Notes: a model not told the origin generated them from the sequence alone. Positions 11,455-22,160 are shown, counted from the first letter of the stretch. The stretch is DNA of 64,000 bases from Hyaloscypha bicolor E (GCF_002865645.1 NW_020194559.1:1178001-1242000); one strand, 5' to 3'. Program-made: numbers and translations.

Positions 11455-13044
11455 TCAATCGTCGTCATTGTCATCACTCCCTGCCGTCCTAATCCTCTTC
11501 TCCTCCCCTCTTGACTTCTGATACTCGTCAAACCAACTCCCAGCCTTGGCCTTCTCAATCTCCCACTCCCTCAACTCATCACAAACCTCCTGTCTCTGTC
11601 CTTGATACTCGCCATAACTCTCTTCATCGTCTGATACTGCACCAATCTCTTCAATGACAAAAGAGGTTCCGGTTGCAGGGCCGTAACCATATGGGAACCA
11701 CTTTGAGGCGGCTGCCTTTTTGGCTTGCTTCAACGCTTCTACTTCTCCGGGTAACATATCCCGCTTCAAGAGAGACTCCTTTCGGCGGCGTTTTCTTTTT
11801 CTGTAAGTGTCTTTGTTTGCAGGAGCCCACTTCAACCATTCGCGAGCGGCCTCAAGACCAAAGTCAAGATGGACGACGTAGCAGGGGATAATCTGAGCGG
11901 GGTCGAAGACAACGTATTCGTACTTGTTTGGCGAGACGTGAGAATTTGCTGTTTGGTCTGCAATCTCCATAGTCCGCCGAGTCGCCTCGCGTGTGACTTG
12001 GAGCGGTCGGCCCATCAAGACTGCACAGATGATCAAACGGATGCCAGGCAAGTATGCTGGTCTTATCTTCCCCCATGCGTTGCACTCCTCGGACCATTCT
12101 GAATACATCAATGCATATTCAGCGTCGGGCGAGGTGTAAATACCCCTTCCAAACGAACTTCCGAATGCGATGCCAACAGTGCGATTTCCCGCTTTTTGAC
12201 CAGGAAGGACAAACCCCCATCGGACAATAGAGGAGACATCCCAGCGATTTGTGCCATGGAAGGTAGGTCGAGGTCGGCATAGGTCTCGAGCGAGGTCATC
12301 ACGATTGTCCATTGATGAGCCGTACGGAATGGTTTCATGCGCGACACATTCACGCATCTGCTTGTAGGGGCAGTAGGGGCACTGCATCAACTGCTTTAGC
12401 ATCCGGCCTTGTTTCTTTCTAAACCCTTTCAAAAGATCATTCCTCAGGACATTTTCGACATGAAGGACTCGGAACTCATCATCCTCGAAAGATTCGCAAA
12501 GTTGCTTTACAGTCTTGCCAAGTAAGTGGAAGGCAGAATCGTCGACGGTGTCGAGGTCAAGACCGAGCGGATTATCGAAAATGTCCTGTTCGGAAGCGTT
12601 GCTAATATCCCAACCCTTTGAGTGCCCCTCCGTCTTCCCTCGGGTTTTCCATTCGTGAACATGGATGACAGCTGTTTCAACTAGCTGTAGGAGCGTGACA
12701 GCGAAGTCCAGAACACCACCCCGACCAGCCAGCGCAGCCGATACCAATCGTCGCGATTCCTGGCGTAAAGGGTCGATGTAAACTCGCGGCATGGATCCTG
12801 AGGTGACTCGCACTATGACTGTATCGCTGGACCCGTTCTCCACATCCAGCACCACATCTTCCAGCTCGAAGACCCAACCAATATGCTCATAGCAGTCCCA
12901 ACGGATCACCTTGTCTGACATGTGAGATTCAAGAAGAAGATTGAAGAATTCTGCCTCTTTGGAGCGCTCGTCAACAAAACGCACCCTTTTGAAAATCGAG
13001 TCGCAATCTTCGTCATCGGCATCGGATCCTAAAGAGTAAGCCAT
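11455..13044 (-). CDS. PARP catalytic-domain protein (mono/poly-ADP-ribosyltransferase-like)
   Basis: Single-exon frame. I prefer the Met at 13044 (529 aa) over the upstream in-frame Met at 13122, because the extra 26 residues look like leader. The ADP-ribosyltransferase fold is marked by H263 in FHGTNRW, Y303 in GRGIYTSPDAEYAL and E376 in KYEYVVFDPAQI. These match the H-Y-E triad of PARP enzymes, so catalysis is plausible. The N-terminal ~130 residues may be an RWD/UBC-like fold (inference). A small Cys/His cluster (CPYCPY to CVAHE, about 222-236) precedes the catalytic domain. A very basic segment (KRKRRRKESLLKR) and an acidic tail ending DDNDDD follow it, suggesting nuclear or chromatin contact. 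Such proteins transfer ADP-ribose from NAD+; the target is unknown. Confidence 0.8.
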   Translation of the reverse strand: MAYSLGSDADDEDCDSIFKRVRFVDERSKEAEFFNLLLESHMSDKVIRWDCYEHIGWVFELEDVVLDVENGSSDTVIVRVTSGSMPRVYIDPLRQESRRLVSAALAGRGGVLDFAVTLLQLVETAVIHVHEWKTRGKTEGHSKGWDISNASEQDIFDNPLGLDLDTVDDSAFHLLGKTVKQLCESFEDDEFRVLHVENVLRNDLLKGFRKKQGRMLKQLMQCPYCPYKQMRECVAHETIPYGSSMDNRDDLARDLCRPRPTFHGTNRWDVSSIVRWGFVLPGQKAGNRTVGIAFGSSFGRGIYTSPDAEYALMYSEWSEECNAWGKIRPAYLPGIRLIICAVLMGRPLQVTREATRRTMEIADQTANSHVSPNKYEYVVFDPAQIIPCYVVHLDFGLEAAREWLKWAPANKDTYRKRKRRRKESLLKRDMLPGEVEALKQAKKAAASKWFPYGYGPATGTSFVIEEIGAVSDDEESYGEYQGQRQEVCDELREWEIEKAKAGSWFDEYQKSRGEEKRIRTAGSDDNDDD

Positions 13045-13422
13045 GGCGGAGCATAAATGCTCGATGTGAACTGAGATGGAACTCGTGTTGACTAGACACG
13101 ATATTGATGAATCTTGGCTCAAATGTTGCCTGGAGAGAACGAGGTTGATCTGTAAACATGGCAGGTATAAATAGACCGGCGAGACATGGCATCACCTGCG
13201 CCCTCGTGAATCATTCGGCGACCGTCGCACATGCCCCTGGGTTTTGGGTGCGAATAGTAGCTTCATTTCCCTACCGTACGGCAGGGTGGAATCAACATCA
13301 AAGAGACCTCCGCACTCAAAGGCCGTTCTCTATTCCCGATTCGTGGTCCAGAAGCCTTGAGTTCTGACCGGTACTCCTACAAATGACTCCCTATATACAG
13401 TCAACTCCGACCATTCCTCGTC
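13045..13422 (-). promoter_or_regulatory. Probable promoter region of the PARP-domain gene
   Basis: A 378-bp gap between the stop of GNA1 and the start of the PARP gene, both on the minus strand. A TATTTATA-like word on the minus strand lies near 13165-13173, about 120 bp upstream of the chosen start. There is no other coding sequence. Confidence 0.35.
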
Positions 13423-14287
13423 CTACGAGGCCTTGCTTTGCATGTCCTTACTCGTACTGCCATCATAATAATGTGCCATCTCTAATCCCGCCCTCTTATA
13501 TCCACACTTGACGTAGAATCCTTCGTTCGCTTCGCTGCAGTCGAGGATGCACTTGTAACATCCTACCTTCTCCGCCACTAAGTCGAGAGCTTGGATCAGC
13601 TTGAGGCCGAGCTTCTTTCCTTGCTGGTCTTTCGCGACTGCAATATCCTCAATGTGACCGACGAGGCCTAGGTGATGGATACTGCGGGGAAGAAAGGTTA
13701 GCAGATGCTCTAGGAGGGAACAAGGGAATAAGGGATCAACGTAGTGGCCGTTGCAAAACGTACAATTTCCGCTCGACAAGCAACGCGCCAGTTCCAACAA
13801 TCTTGCCCTGATCTTCGATGACCATAATGTAGTATCCTCCCTTGCCCTGGTTGTTCATCCAGTCGTATCGCTCATTCCACTCCTCCTCCGTGATATCGCC
13901 CACGGTTGTCAGGACTCGCAAAACATCGAGAAAGCCGATCGCATAGTCTGATTTTCGCAAGGGGCGGAGGACATATGTAGGTGGGAGGGTGGCAGCGATG
14001 GTATGAGAGATGAGTTCGTCGGTGAACATGCCTGCTTCTGGCTCTGATGGCGAGTCGTCTGCGGCGGTCATTGTGATGGAGGGGGTGATCTTGAGGTTGT
14101 TGATTTCTTCCGTGGGCACACCATTCGCGGGTTCCATGATTTCAGGCATGCCTGCGGTGGTCTGGAGAGTATATTCGTCAAGGTCTGGAGTGTTGGGGTT
14201 CGAAGGGGACAAGGTGTCGTGGTTCAATGAAGCTGGGGATTTCCCGTCAACAAATGCTGAATGCAGAAGCTCTTCGGGAGGGAGCAT
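13423..14287 (-). CDS. GNA1: Glucosamine-6-phosphate N-acetyltransferase
   Basis: Two exons on the minus strand, 14287-13764 and 13681-13423, with an 82-bp intron (GTACGT to CCGCAG). The splice gives LLVERKFIHHLGLVGHIEDI. The product is about 260 aa, with a disordered N-terminal extension of about 85 residues before the conserved core. The core runs from MFTDELIS through YVLRPLRKSDY, GFLDVLRVLTTVGDITEEEWNERYD and the GNAT acetyl-CoA site QQGKKLG to CGYKRAGLEMAHY. The enzyme acetylates glucosamine-6-phosphate with acetyl-CoA on the way to UDP-GlcNAc, the precursor of chitin and N-glycans. Fungal enzymes are usually 150-200 aa, so translation may in reality begin at the internal Met near residue 86. 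Stop is TAG. Confidence 0.9.
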
Positions 14288-14477
14288 ACCTTCAGACTCT
14301 CTATCAGCCAGCCAATTGGTCTTGAGTGGATAACGGATAAGCAGCAGTCGAGGTTGAGGTCCTGAAGTAGAGAAGATGTCTCGTTACTGTTCTTTGTTGT
14401 GTCATGATGATCAGGTTTTGGTTCCTGGCATTGATGCAGGGCAGAGCATTTCGGCAGCAGCCGAGGCGCCGAACCTT

Positions 14478-14487
14478 CTATTTATAG
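14478..14487 (-). promoter_or_regulatory. TATA box candidate for GNA1
   Basis: CTATAAATAG on the minus strand, about 190 bp upstream of the GNA1 start. It lies just beside the inverted repeat at 14491-14636. The position suits a core promoter. Confidence 0.45.
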
Positions 14488-14490
14488 CTT

Positions 14491-14636
14491 CTGTGCGCTG
14501 GTGCAGGCCCTAATGTTTGTCACACCGCCTTTGCAGGGGCTGTGGTGAAATGCCCTGTAGCAATGCGCTGTAGCCGACTTTTGCTCAGCAGAACTCAAGG
14601 CGGTGTAACAAACATTAGGTCTGCGCCTGCGTACCG
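14491..14636. repeat. Imperfect inverted repeat (MITE-like) in the divergent promoter
   Basis: The arm at about 14495-14531 (GCAGGCCCTAATGTTTGTCA core) and the arm at about 14598-14636 (reverse complement ACCTAATGTTTGTTACACCG core) pair over roughly 35-38 nt. There are a few mismatches and a spacer of about 65 nt. The whole 145-bp unit lies between GNA1 and the divergently transcribed P450. No clear target-site duplication was found. Confidence 0.65.
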
Positions 14637-14911
14637 GTAGTTGGCCTGTTCCTGCCTCCCTCCTCTCAACACCCTTCTGCTTTTGCACTCCATGGATACG
14701 GACTGATGTCAAGTGAAAGTTCTCAAAGAGAAGTTTTTATGAAGAGTTGTCTTAGGATTTCGCAGTGATGAGGCCAGTCGCATGCTGCAGCCAAGCCCGG
14801 ATCAGTCACCGTATATGAAACCCCGCACGGATCCCAGCGATCCGAGAGCTCGTCTCCCATCTTCTTCACCATTGAAGCTTTCTCCTCTTCGAATCAATCC
14901 AAGCCTTCAGG

Positions 14912-17008
14912 ATGTACAGCATTAGCATTTTGCTGATCTATGCCCTCGTAGCAGAGGTATTTCGACGATGTTGTGTCATTCTCCTGGGAGCATTCACCGG
15001 CCCCCTCTCCAAAATTCCAGGACCTATGATAGGCAAATTTACCTCTTGGCCATGGATCATACAATGCGTCAAGGGCAATCAGATGAATATCGGACCAAGG
15101 TTATTCAAGAAGTATGGCGATATCGTCCGAGTTGGTGAGCATATAAAACTTTACGCAATGGAACCCTATTAACATTTCAGCAGGACCGGCAGATATCATA
15201 TTCAGGGACAAGGCTACCATTCAAAAGATACTCATAGATGATGACTTTCGAAAATCTCGTGACTATGAGTCTGCTAGAGAAGACCCAAATGTCACCAGCT
15301 TGATTACAGAAACAGACAAAGTGAAATATAAACAGAAGGTGAGTACATCCACCGAGCGAAGATGTAGAAACTAACTTGACACCAGAGACGTCTCTTGTCT
15401 CCGGGATTTTCGATTACTTATTTGAATGGCTTAGAACCACTTATGCATGAATGTCTCCAAGCGTTCACAAAAGTCCTCGACGCTAGGTGTAAGGACGAGG
15501 GAGGGTGTGCGACCGTGGACATGAATAGAGTGCTTGGGAATCTGACATCCGTGAGTCTACATTTCCCTTTCATGGCAATCGTATTGACTAGGTAGGACGT
15601 CATGAGCGCAGCATCATTTGGTGGATCATTCAACCTGGTGGAGTCCGATGACAACACCCAAAAGAACATTTTCACCTCATATCTGAAGCGGGTTGCTCTT
15701 GATGCGCAATTCCCGTTCATCAAGTACTTGCCTGGCGTACCATTAGCGAGTTCTCTGATATCTGGCCTAGTCGAGGATATTGTTTCCAAGCGTCGGAAGG
15801 AAATTGAGGAGGGCATCATGAAAAAGGATATTCTCCAGATCTTTATAGACACGAACAACGCTGACCCGGTATCCTTCACCGACAAGCACATCCGAGCTGA
15901 GATGATTCTATTCATGTTGGTTTGCCAAATCCGCTACTACCAGAGGCTAATTATTATCCAGGATCGCAGGAAGTGACACCACAAGTCTCACAGCTACATT
16001 CACACTCCTCCTGCTACTCAACAATCAAGAAAAGCTGAAGGAGTTAATATCTGAAATCGACTCGACGTTTCCATCACTCGAAGATACGATAACATTCGCC
16101 AAAACGCAAGATCTGCCGTACTTGAATTCCGTCATTAACGAGAGTATGAGAATCATGCCAATCGTCACTGCTGGTAAGTTCTGTAATTCTTGGCGAGAAC
16201 CAGTGCTTTTTCATCTTGTGTTTCTCTAAAGTTTTTGGCACATCGCACCACAGGTGCTACTCCTCTCACCTTTGCTCAGTATACCCACTCTTCAACTAAA
16301 GAATTTCAGTTTGTTGCACATTTTTCATAATAAGGTCTCATGTTCAGAACTTATACTCAGAATTCATGTTTAGAACTCGTGTTGAAACTCATCGAGGCCA
16401 CTTGTAGCGTGCACAAGTTCTTATTATGAAAAGTTCGATGTGCAACGAACCGGTTTCCCACCTGTGTTTTCATTCATGCGTCTCAAAATACACTCCCACA
16501 TTATTATGCTTCGTTGAACATCTCTACTAACTTCAAGAAGGCATTGTAAGGCTCGTCCCAGAAACCACAATACTTTGCGGCTTTGAAGTGCCCAAAGATG
16601 TAAGTTGATTCAGTCCGTCGAAATCCACAGCTAAATGAATAGACAATCGTCTCCGCATGGATCAATGAAATGCAACGAGATTCCAGAATATGGCCTGACC
16701 CCGACACTTTCATACCTGAAAGATGGCTCGGTGATTACAAAGGCGTTTCGGCAGATCGCAAAGCATTCCTGCCATTCTCGGCTGGGTCAAGAAATTGTAT
16801 TGGGCAGCAGTAAGTGGCTCAGAATTCAAGACTTGAAGATGCTAATCCGGCTAGGTTCGCCTTAAAAGAGCTACGGCTCATTCTTGCTACACTAATACGG
16901 AGGTATGAATTGAGCTTGGTACAGGGACAATCTCATGAATTGAGAGTTCATACTGTGCCTTGGTTCAAGCAAGGATTCTACAAGGTTCGAGTCAAGGTCA
17001 GGACCTGA
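14912..17008 (+). CDS. Cytochrome P450 monooxygenase
   Basis: Eight exons: 14912-15134, 15184-15338, 15386-15550, 15596-15915, 15962-16173, 16541-16599, 16643-16809 and 16855-17008. All splice in phase into about 484 aa. An N-terminal membrane anchor (ISILLIYALVAEVF) is followed by the proline hinge IPGPM. I-helix AGSDTT is at 290-295, the K-helix ExxR is E348 to R351, and the PERW motif follows. The heme loop is F423-SAG-SRN-C430-I-G432, with the cysteine ligand intact. All catalytic landmarks are present, so the gene is probably functional. The substrate cannot be inferred; no other biosynthetic genes sit next to it. Intron 5 (16174-16540, 367 bp) is far longer than the others (about 45-50 bp) because it carries a hairpin insertion. 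The donor of intron 4 is an unusual GTTGGT. Confidence 0.88.
16305..16453. mobile_element. MITE-like hairpin element inside P450 intron 5
   Basis: The arm at about 16308-16334 (TTGTTGCACATTTTTCATAA core) and the arm at 16420-16453 (reverse complement CGTTGCACATCGAACTTTTC, then ATAATAAG) are inverted copies with small gaps, about 85 nt apart. This explains why the intron is seven times the length of its neighbours. No transposase is encoded, and a target-site duplication could not be fixed by eye. Confidence 0.65.
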
Positions 17009-17531
17009 TTACCTCGTGCTCTGATATGTCGTTCGGCTTTTGAGGAACTGTATTCGGCGTGAAGAAAGCCACGAGAGGCACTTTTACCCCTTTTGCTAAG
17101 CGAGTTCATCTTTTAGGCTTGGAGGTATAATTTATAGGAATTGAGCACGCTTGTAAGACGTCAGATGACTATTAAATATTCATAATTATATTCCAAATAT
17201 CAAGGATACCTTTCAAGAACTGGGTGTCATTTTTGGCAGCCCCTTGCCTCTGACGTATGCTGACTCATCCCACTATCACATGCCGAGGCCCCTTGCATTG
17301 AAGTCCTCGCATGAGCAAAACGCGACACGTCAAAGTCACCACAGTCCAATTACAACCGCTCAGCGATCAGGACATCTCAACAAAACAGACTTCATACCCT
17401 GCCAATGCAAACTATGTTTCTTTCGCCATTTCCTCCGGCGTCTTCCCCTGCAACAACCACGAATTTGATGGACGCACCAAACTGCGACGCAGAAGCAACC
17501 CTCTACATTCAGAATCATCCTCAAACCCGCC
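17009..17531. other. Intergenic / lipase promoter region
   Basis: 3' flank of the P450, then presumed promoter of the lipase. No gene. Short open frames before 17532 overlap the lipase 5' end in other frames and have no motifs. Confidence 0.5.
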
Positions 17532-20500
17532 ATGGACCAGGATGATGTTACCGAGAAAGGGAACGAAATTCAACACGCACCTAGCTCAACTCTCCTTCCA
17601 GCACCCATCGCCGGCGTGGTGAGCCTCGTCACTCGATCGAGCTCCCTCTACCTACGACTCGGCACATTCATCGGTGGGCTTGCCCTCGATGGCGCACGCG
17701 TTACAACCTTAACTGGACTGGAACTCAGCAGGGCGATAATTGAAGGCATATTAAGCCGGGCAGGTCGAGATGTGTCAAACCGCGCATCTGGAGAGCTGGG
17801 AAGAGCAGAAGCCGAGGGGATCTTGGAACGAAGTATTGCCACCCTCCACTCAACCATCACGAACATTTCCTTCGCGGCTTCGACGGGCTTTCACTTCTCT
17901 GCAGCTGCATTGAACTCTGCAACGGATATATCTCAACAGCTATTGGCGGCGTTGGATAGTATACTGGGCAGTACCGATTCGAGTCGAGCCATCGCCAGCA
18001 TAATTACATTGATTAGAAGGGAGTTTCAGAATCCTGCCACTGGACAAGAGGGAGAGAAGGTGGGAGTGGCAGATCTACTCTTGGGCATTTGTGGTCTAGC
18101 ATTATTACAACGGTGGTGCCGGAAGATCACGGAAGATGAGTGCAGGGAGAAGAAATGGGAAGAGGTTGTGTGGGATGTGGTCGTCCTGGACGATGGACGT
18201 CGAGCGGATGTTGTTGGAGACGCGGGGTCAAACAACGACAAGGCTTTGGTCCGAGCAGACTCGCTGTCGTTCATGACTACCGATGGGGACCATGTCGTGC
18301 AGACGATTGAGAGGGAAGCGATAAGTCATGAGGATTCCGAGGACGATATGCCAGAGATCAATCTCAAGCAACGGATCATGCAATCTCTCCCGGCAGATGC
18401 TTCCGTTTCTATCACGACGGAGACTACGACAACGAAAACCATCACAGTTGAGATTACCGGCACACAGCCTCCAGATCTGTCGCCTCCACCCGGTGTGGAA
18501 ATCGTGGAAGAGAACGCACATCATACTGGGAACGATGATTTCAGTGGGGAAGTTTTGACAAATGAACAGAAGATACGTCTTCTAATACCAGGGTATCGGG
18601 TTGTGTATCGGATCGTTCGAAATAGGCTACGAGGAGCCATTGTCGAAGCAAAAGGAGCAATTGAACACGCCGAAGACGCTGTCGAGAACGACGAGGAGAT
18701 GAAAGATGCTCCTTTACTTGATACACGGAAGCCTTCTGGATTTGAAGTGTCTCCTAGCTCGTCCCCAACGACAAGTGAGGCGCTAGAGCTCCCCGAGAAG
18801 GACTCCCCTGTGAGGTCCAGCACACTTCACAGAGCATCAAAGTTAGTGGATTTGGGGAAGGAGAAAACTCCCTTCAGCTCATCAACGCCCGCGCTGAAGG
18901 GCGCGGAGAATGTTGCCAATCAAAAGCGTTCGAGAAAACCAATGAGCTCTGCCTCATCCATCAGTGGCTCTGACAATCCGCCTCCCAAGAAAGCCGCGAT
19001 TACGAAGCCTCCACCAACAAGGAAGTCAAAAGCCGAACGACCAGCCACAACTCACGCTGAAAAGAGGGCCTCCTTTCGAAATGCTCTCAAAAAGGGATCC
19101 GGGACAACCCTCTCGAATCTGTGGAACAAAGACTCTGCTACTGAATCGTCGAGCAAAGCTAGCCCATCGAAACCCCCCTGGCGTGTTCCGAATCCATCCA
19201 CAAAATCCCATCTCCCTGTCCCACAAGGAATCTCAAGCATTATTCCAGCCCGCGATGCTCCTCGCCCACCACAGCAAGGGAACCCCAATTATTTCTCCTC
19301 GAGGGATCTTGGTGTCATGCAACCTGATATTCCTCGAAGCCCCTCGCGGGCGAGTTACTACTCTATACATGAACGACGACGTGACTCTGTTGTGTCTCAA
19401 ACCGATACATATTCGATACACTCCGCTGACACTCGGCCGGGCTCACCAACTGCATTTCGAACACATCTGAAGGCCCAAAGTAGCCTGCTGCGAGCTCGAT
19501 CAGAAAAGAATATCGTTAAACAACAACAACCGACCTCACAAGTATTGAACCATCGACGATCGAAGAGCCATGTTCCAAGTATCTACACTTTGAAAACCAA
19601 CAACTCTGCAACTTCCCTCGTCCTTTCCAATCCCTCGCGCCGTAGCGCCTTTGTCGACTCAGAAACCTTGGAGAGATTGACGCATACGGGATTTGTTGAC
19701 GGACTATTCCCTCAGCATCATATAGTTCGCAACATTACACGTTTTGTGCGCTTTGCATCAGCGTCATACGGAGCTAGCTTCCTCCGCATTATGGGCATCG
19801 CAACATCTAAATCTCCAGCTGTCAAGGAAATCGACACCAAACATCACCATGAACACCACTCCTTCTCAACTCATACACAACTTCCACCAGATACGATTCT
19901 TCTTTCATCCTTCGTCGACCCACAGGGTGGTACGGACTCATCCGGAAACACAAATACTGGTATTCCAATGGTACATTTCGTGTCGTTAGACCACGAATCA
20001 AAGGCTGTCGTCTTGACTTGCCGCGGTACCCTTGGATTTGAAGATGTGCTAACAGACATGACTTGCGATTATGATGAGCTTTCCTACTGGGGAAAGTCCT
20101 ACAAAGTCCACAAGGGGATCCATGCTTCTGCAAAGAGGTTGCTGGATGGTGCGGGTGGAAGAGTCATGGCCACCATTGCTGCGTCATTGGAGGAATTCCC
20201 AGATTATGGACTGTTAATGTGCGGCCATTCTCTGGGCGGAGGAGTCACTGCTCTCTTGGCAATCATGATATCCGAGCCATCTTCGGACCCAACCTCTAGT
20301 ACTTTCTACACATCTTCAGATCACAGGCCTCCGCAGTTGATGATCACAAATTCAGAGTCGGAAAAAGGAAGAGCTCCACTCCCAAGAGTGTCCCTGCCAT
20401 CAGGCCGACCGATACACGTTTACGCCTATGGACCTCCTGCCACTCTCTCCCCTTCACTCCGTCTTGCAACTCGCGGTCTCATCACAACAATTATCAATGG

Positions 20501-20990
20501 CCAAGACCTTGTGCCATATCTCTCACTAGGAGTTTTACATGATTTACAGGCTGTCGCACTAGCATTCAAAACAGATGATTCAGGAGCAAAAGGCGAAGTC
20601 CGAAATCGTGTTTGGGCAGGCATCACAGGCACTTTCGCGGATAAATGGTACAGCAATCGACCACCGGGCATCGAAAACGAGGAAGACGATCAGTGGGCTT
20701 ATTCTGCTCTGAAAGCATTGCGCGCGTCCATGCTATCGGCGAAGCTTCTTCCTCCCGGCGAAGTCTTCATTGTTGAGACAATGCCTGTTCTGCAAAGGGA
20801 TGCATTTCTCAAGGTTGGAGAAGAAGAAAGAGGTCTTGGGAGGCCTGCAACGAGGAGTGTGTTGAAGTATATACGGGATGTGGAAAAGAGATTTGGGGAG
20901 ATTAGATTTGGTGGAGGCATGCTACTTGATCACAGTCCCGGTAGATATGAGGCGAGCTTGAAAGCTTTGGGAAGTGGAGTATTAGGTTGA
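17532..20990 (+). CDS. Class 3 lipase (sn-1 diacylglycerol lipase-like), large fungal form
   Basis: One intron-free frame of 1152 aa. The N-terminal ~170 residues contain glycine-rich and hydrophobic stretches that may associate with membrane. A long low-complexity middle (about 250-700), rich in Ser, Pro, Arg and Lys, looks disordered and phosphorylation-prone. The catalytic alpha/beta-hydrolase domain occupies about 800-1140. It has the nucleophile elbow G898-H-S900-L-G-G, a probable acid D992 in NGQDLVPYLSLG and a probable base H1134 in MLLDHSPGRYE, so the triad is complete. VVLTCRGTLGFEDVLTDMT is the conserved strand before the oxyanion region. The family hydrolyses acyl esters of glycerolipids; the DAGL-like MLLDH ending favours diacylglycerol. 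The product is much longer than secreted fungal lipases and lacks a signal peptide, so it is probably intracellular. Confidence 0.85.
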   Translation: MDQDDVTEKGNEIQHAPSSTLLPAPIAGVVSLVTRSSSLYLRLGTFIGGLALDGARVTTLTGLELSRAIIEGILSRAGRDVSNRASGELGRAEAEGILERSIATLHSTITNISFAASTGFHFSAAALNSATDISQQLLAALDSILGSTDSSRAIASIITLIRREFQNPATGQEGEKVGVADLLLGICGLALLQRWCRKITEDECREKKWEEVVWDVVVLDDGRRADVVGDAGSNNDKALVRADSLSFMTTDGDHVVQTIEREAISHEDSEDDMPEINLKQRIMQSLPADASVSITTETTTTKTITVEITGTQPPDLSPPPGVEIVEENAHHTGNDDFSGEVLTNEQKIRLLIPGYRVVYRIVRNRLRGAIVEAKGAIEHAEDAVENDEEMKDAPLLDTRKPSGFEVSPSSSPTTSEALELPEKDSPVRSSTLHRASKLVDLGKEKTPFSSSTPALKGAENVANQKRSRKPMSSASSISGSDNPPPKKAAITKPPPTRKSKAERPATTHAEKRASFRNALKKGSGTTLSNLWNKDSATESSSKASPSKPPWRVPNPSTKSHLPVPQGISSIIPARDAPRPPQQGNPNYFSSRDLGVMQPDIPRSPSRASYYSIHERRRDSVVSQTDTYSIHSADTRPGSPTAFRTHLKAQSSLLRARSEKNIVKQQQPTSQVLNHRRSKSHVPSIYTLKTNNSATSLVLSNPSRRSAFVDSETLERLTHTGFVDGLFPQHHIVRNITRFVRFASASYGASFLRIMGIATSKSPAVKEIDTKHHHEHHSFSTHTQLPPDTILLSSFVDPQGGTDSSGNTNTGIPMVHFVSLDHESKAVVLTCRGTLGFEDVLTDMTCDYDELSYWGKSYKVHKGIHASAKRLLDGAGGRVMATIAASLEEFPDYGLLMCGHSLGGGVTALLAIMISEPSSDPTSSTFYTSSDHRPPQLMITNSESEKGRAPLPRVSLPSGRPIHVYAYGPPATLSPSLRLATRGLITTIINGQDLVPYLSLGVLHDLQAVALAFKTDDSGAKGEVRNRVWAGITGTFADKWYSNRPPGIENEEDDQWAYSALKALRASMLSAKLLPPGEVFIVETMPVLQRDAFLKVGEEERGLGRPATRSVLKYIRDVEKRFGEIRFGGGMLLDHSPGRYEASLKALGSGVLG

Positions 20991-21772
20991 ATACACGTGT
21001 TTCCTCCCACGCTCTCTGGCTGAGTCTCGCCATTTGACATATTGCGACTTGAGCACTCACTGGAAGAAAGTAGAAGCGTTAGATGGAAATACAATCGCGT
21101 GTTCCTAGCCTTGGCTTCCAAAAACAGGAACAATTAATCTTGATAAAGCCCCAACGCCACCTAGCTTTACAATAATTCATCGGAGGAAACCTGACATTAT
21201 TTTCGCAACTCGGGCAGAGATTGTCTCACGCCTGGCAAACTGCTTAAAAATCTACTTGCTGAGAGTCATCTGCACAATATGAAGATTTCTTTTTGATCGG
21301 GCATGCAATTACTGACGCAGGATCATGGGATTTACTCTGAAATACCCAAAGTTCCATCAGCTGAGGTAAGTGTGTTTTGGTCTCCATCCCAATAGTTTGA
21401 AACACTCCAATTTCAGCTTATTCTTAAGGCATTTCAGGTTGTGTCAATGTCTCTCTAGCTGAGTGTGAAAGCATTTGCCATTTCCGGAAATTGTATTTTT
21501 CTTCTTCAAGCTCGTTCAATCGCATCACTCGCCGAATTGAGTCAGGGTATTCCCAAGCGCGAAAACTCACACGTGACAGACGCAGTTACGCAACCTCATT
21601 GATCAGGAGAACGCTGGTTGGTGGATCGCATCTACCAAGCAAATATACCTTGTCCCAAGAATACATAAATTTCCCAGACCGTCAGCCTTGGAAGATGAAC
21701 ACGCTCGAATCGCGGCTCGACCGAAAGAGCGTCACCTCTGCATCTACATTGTAGAGAGGTAACGAGGACGAA
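20991..21772. other. Intergenic, nothing recognised
   Basis: Short open frames only. The sequence marks the change from the conserved gene block to the region of broken genes. No RNA gene or repeat was recognised. Confidence 0.5.
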
Positions 21773-22160
21773 ATGTCGGAAGTGGTGGACGCGCAGGGGG
21801 CTAAACCGAGAGCATCTCGTGCAGGCAAGCCAAAGCTCAGGACCGGCTGTTTGAGATGTCGGTATGTAGCCATGGAGTTCGCCTTTTGTTCTTCTCCAAA
21901 GTTCCATACGCTCAGTAACGTCTGGCTCGTTGACTCATGCAGTTTAATACACTGGGAAAGATAATTGAAATGTGATAAAGGAAAGCCAAGATACCTACGT
22001 GTGCCATAAAGCCCCGACTAAATTGTAGCTACCGAAGCAGCAAGACTGCTCCATCGCAATCTAAATTATCTAACAAATTCCTCAAAAGCAATGAGGGGGA
22101 ACATCTGAAAATCCGATATAAATTAAGAAAAGTCCTCCCTGTATGTCTACTAATTGTGAG
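21773..22160 (+). pseudogene. Truncated Zn(II)2Cys6 transcription factor
   Basis: From ATG 21773 the frame reads into KPKLRTGCLRCR, the first half of a fungal binuclear zinc cluster, and stops at a GT donor. After a plausible AG near 21940, the remaining cluster residues appear in pieces: LKCDKGKP in one frame, then (after a shift) IKPRLNCSYRSSK. The pieces are in the correct order and close to the right spacing for C-x2-C...C...C-x2-C...C, but are broken by stops and small indels. After about 22140 no activator domain can be followed. This is a dead stub of a DNA-binding regulator. Confidence 0.7.
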
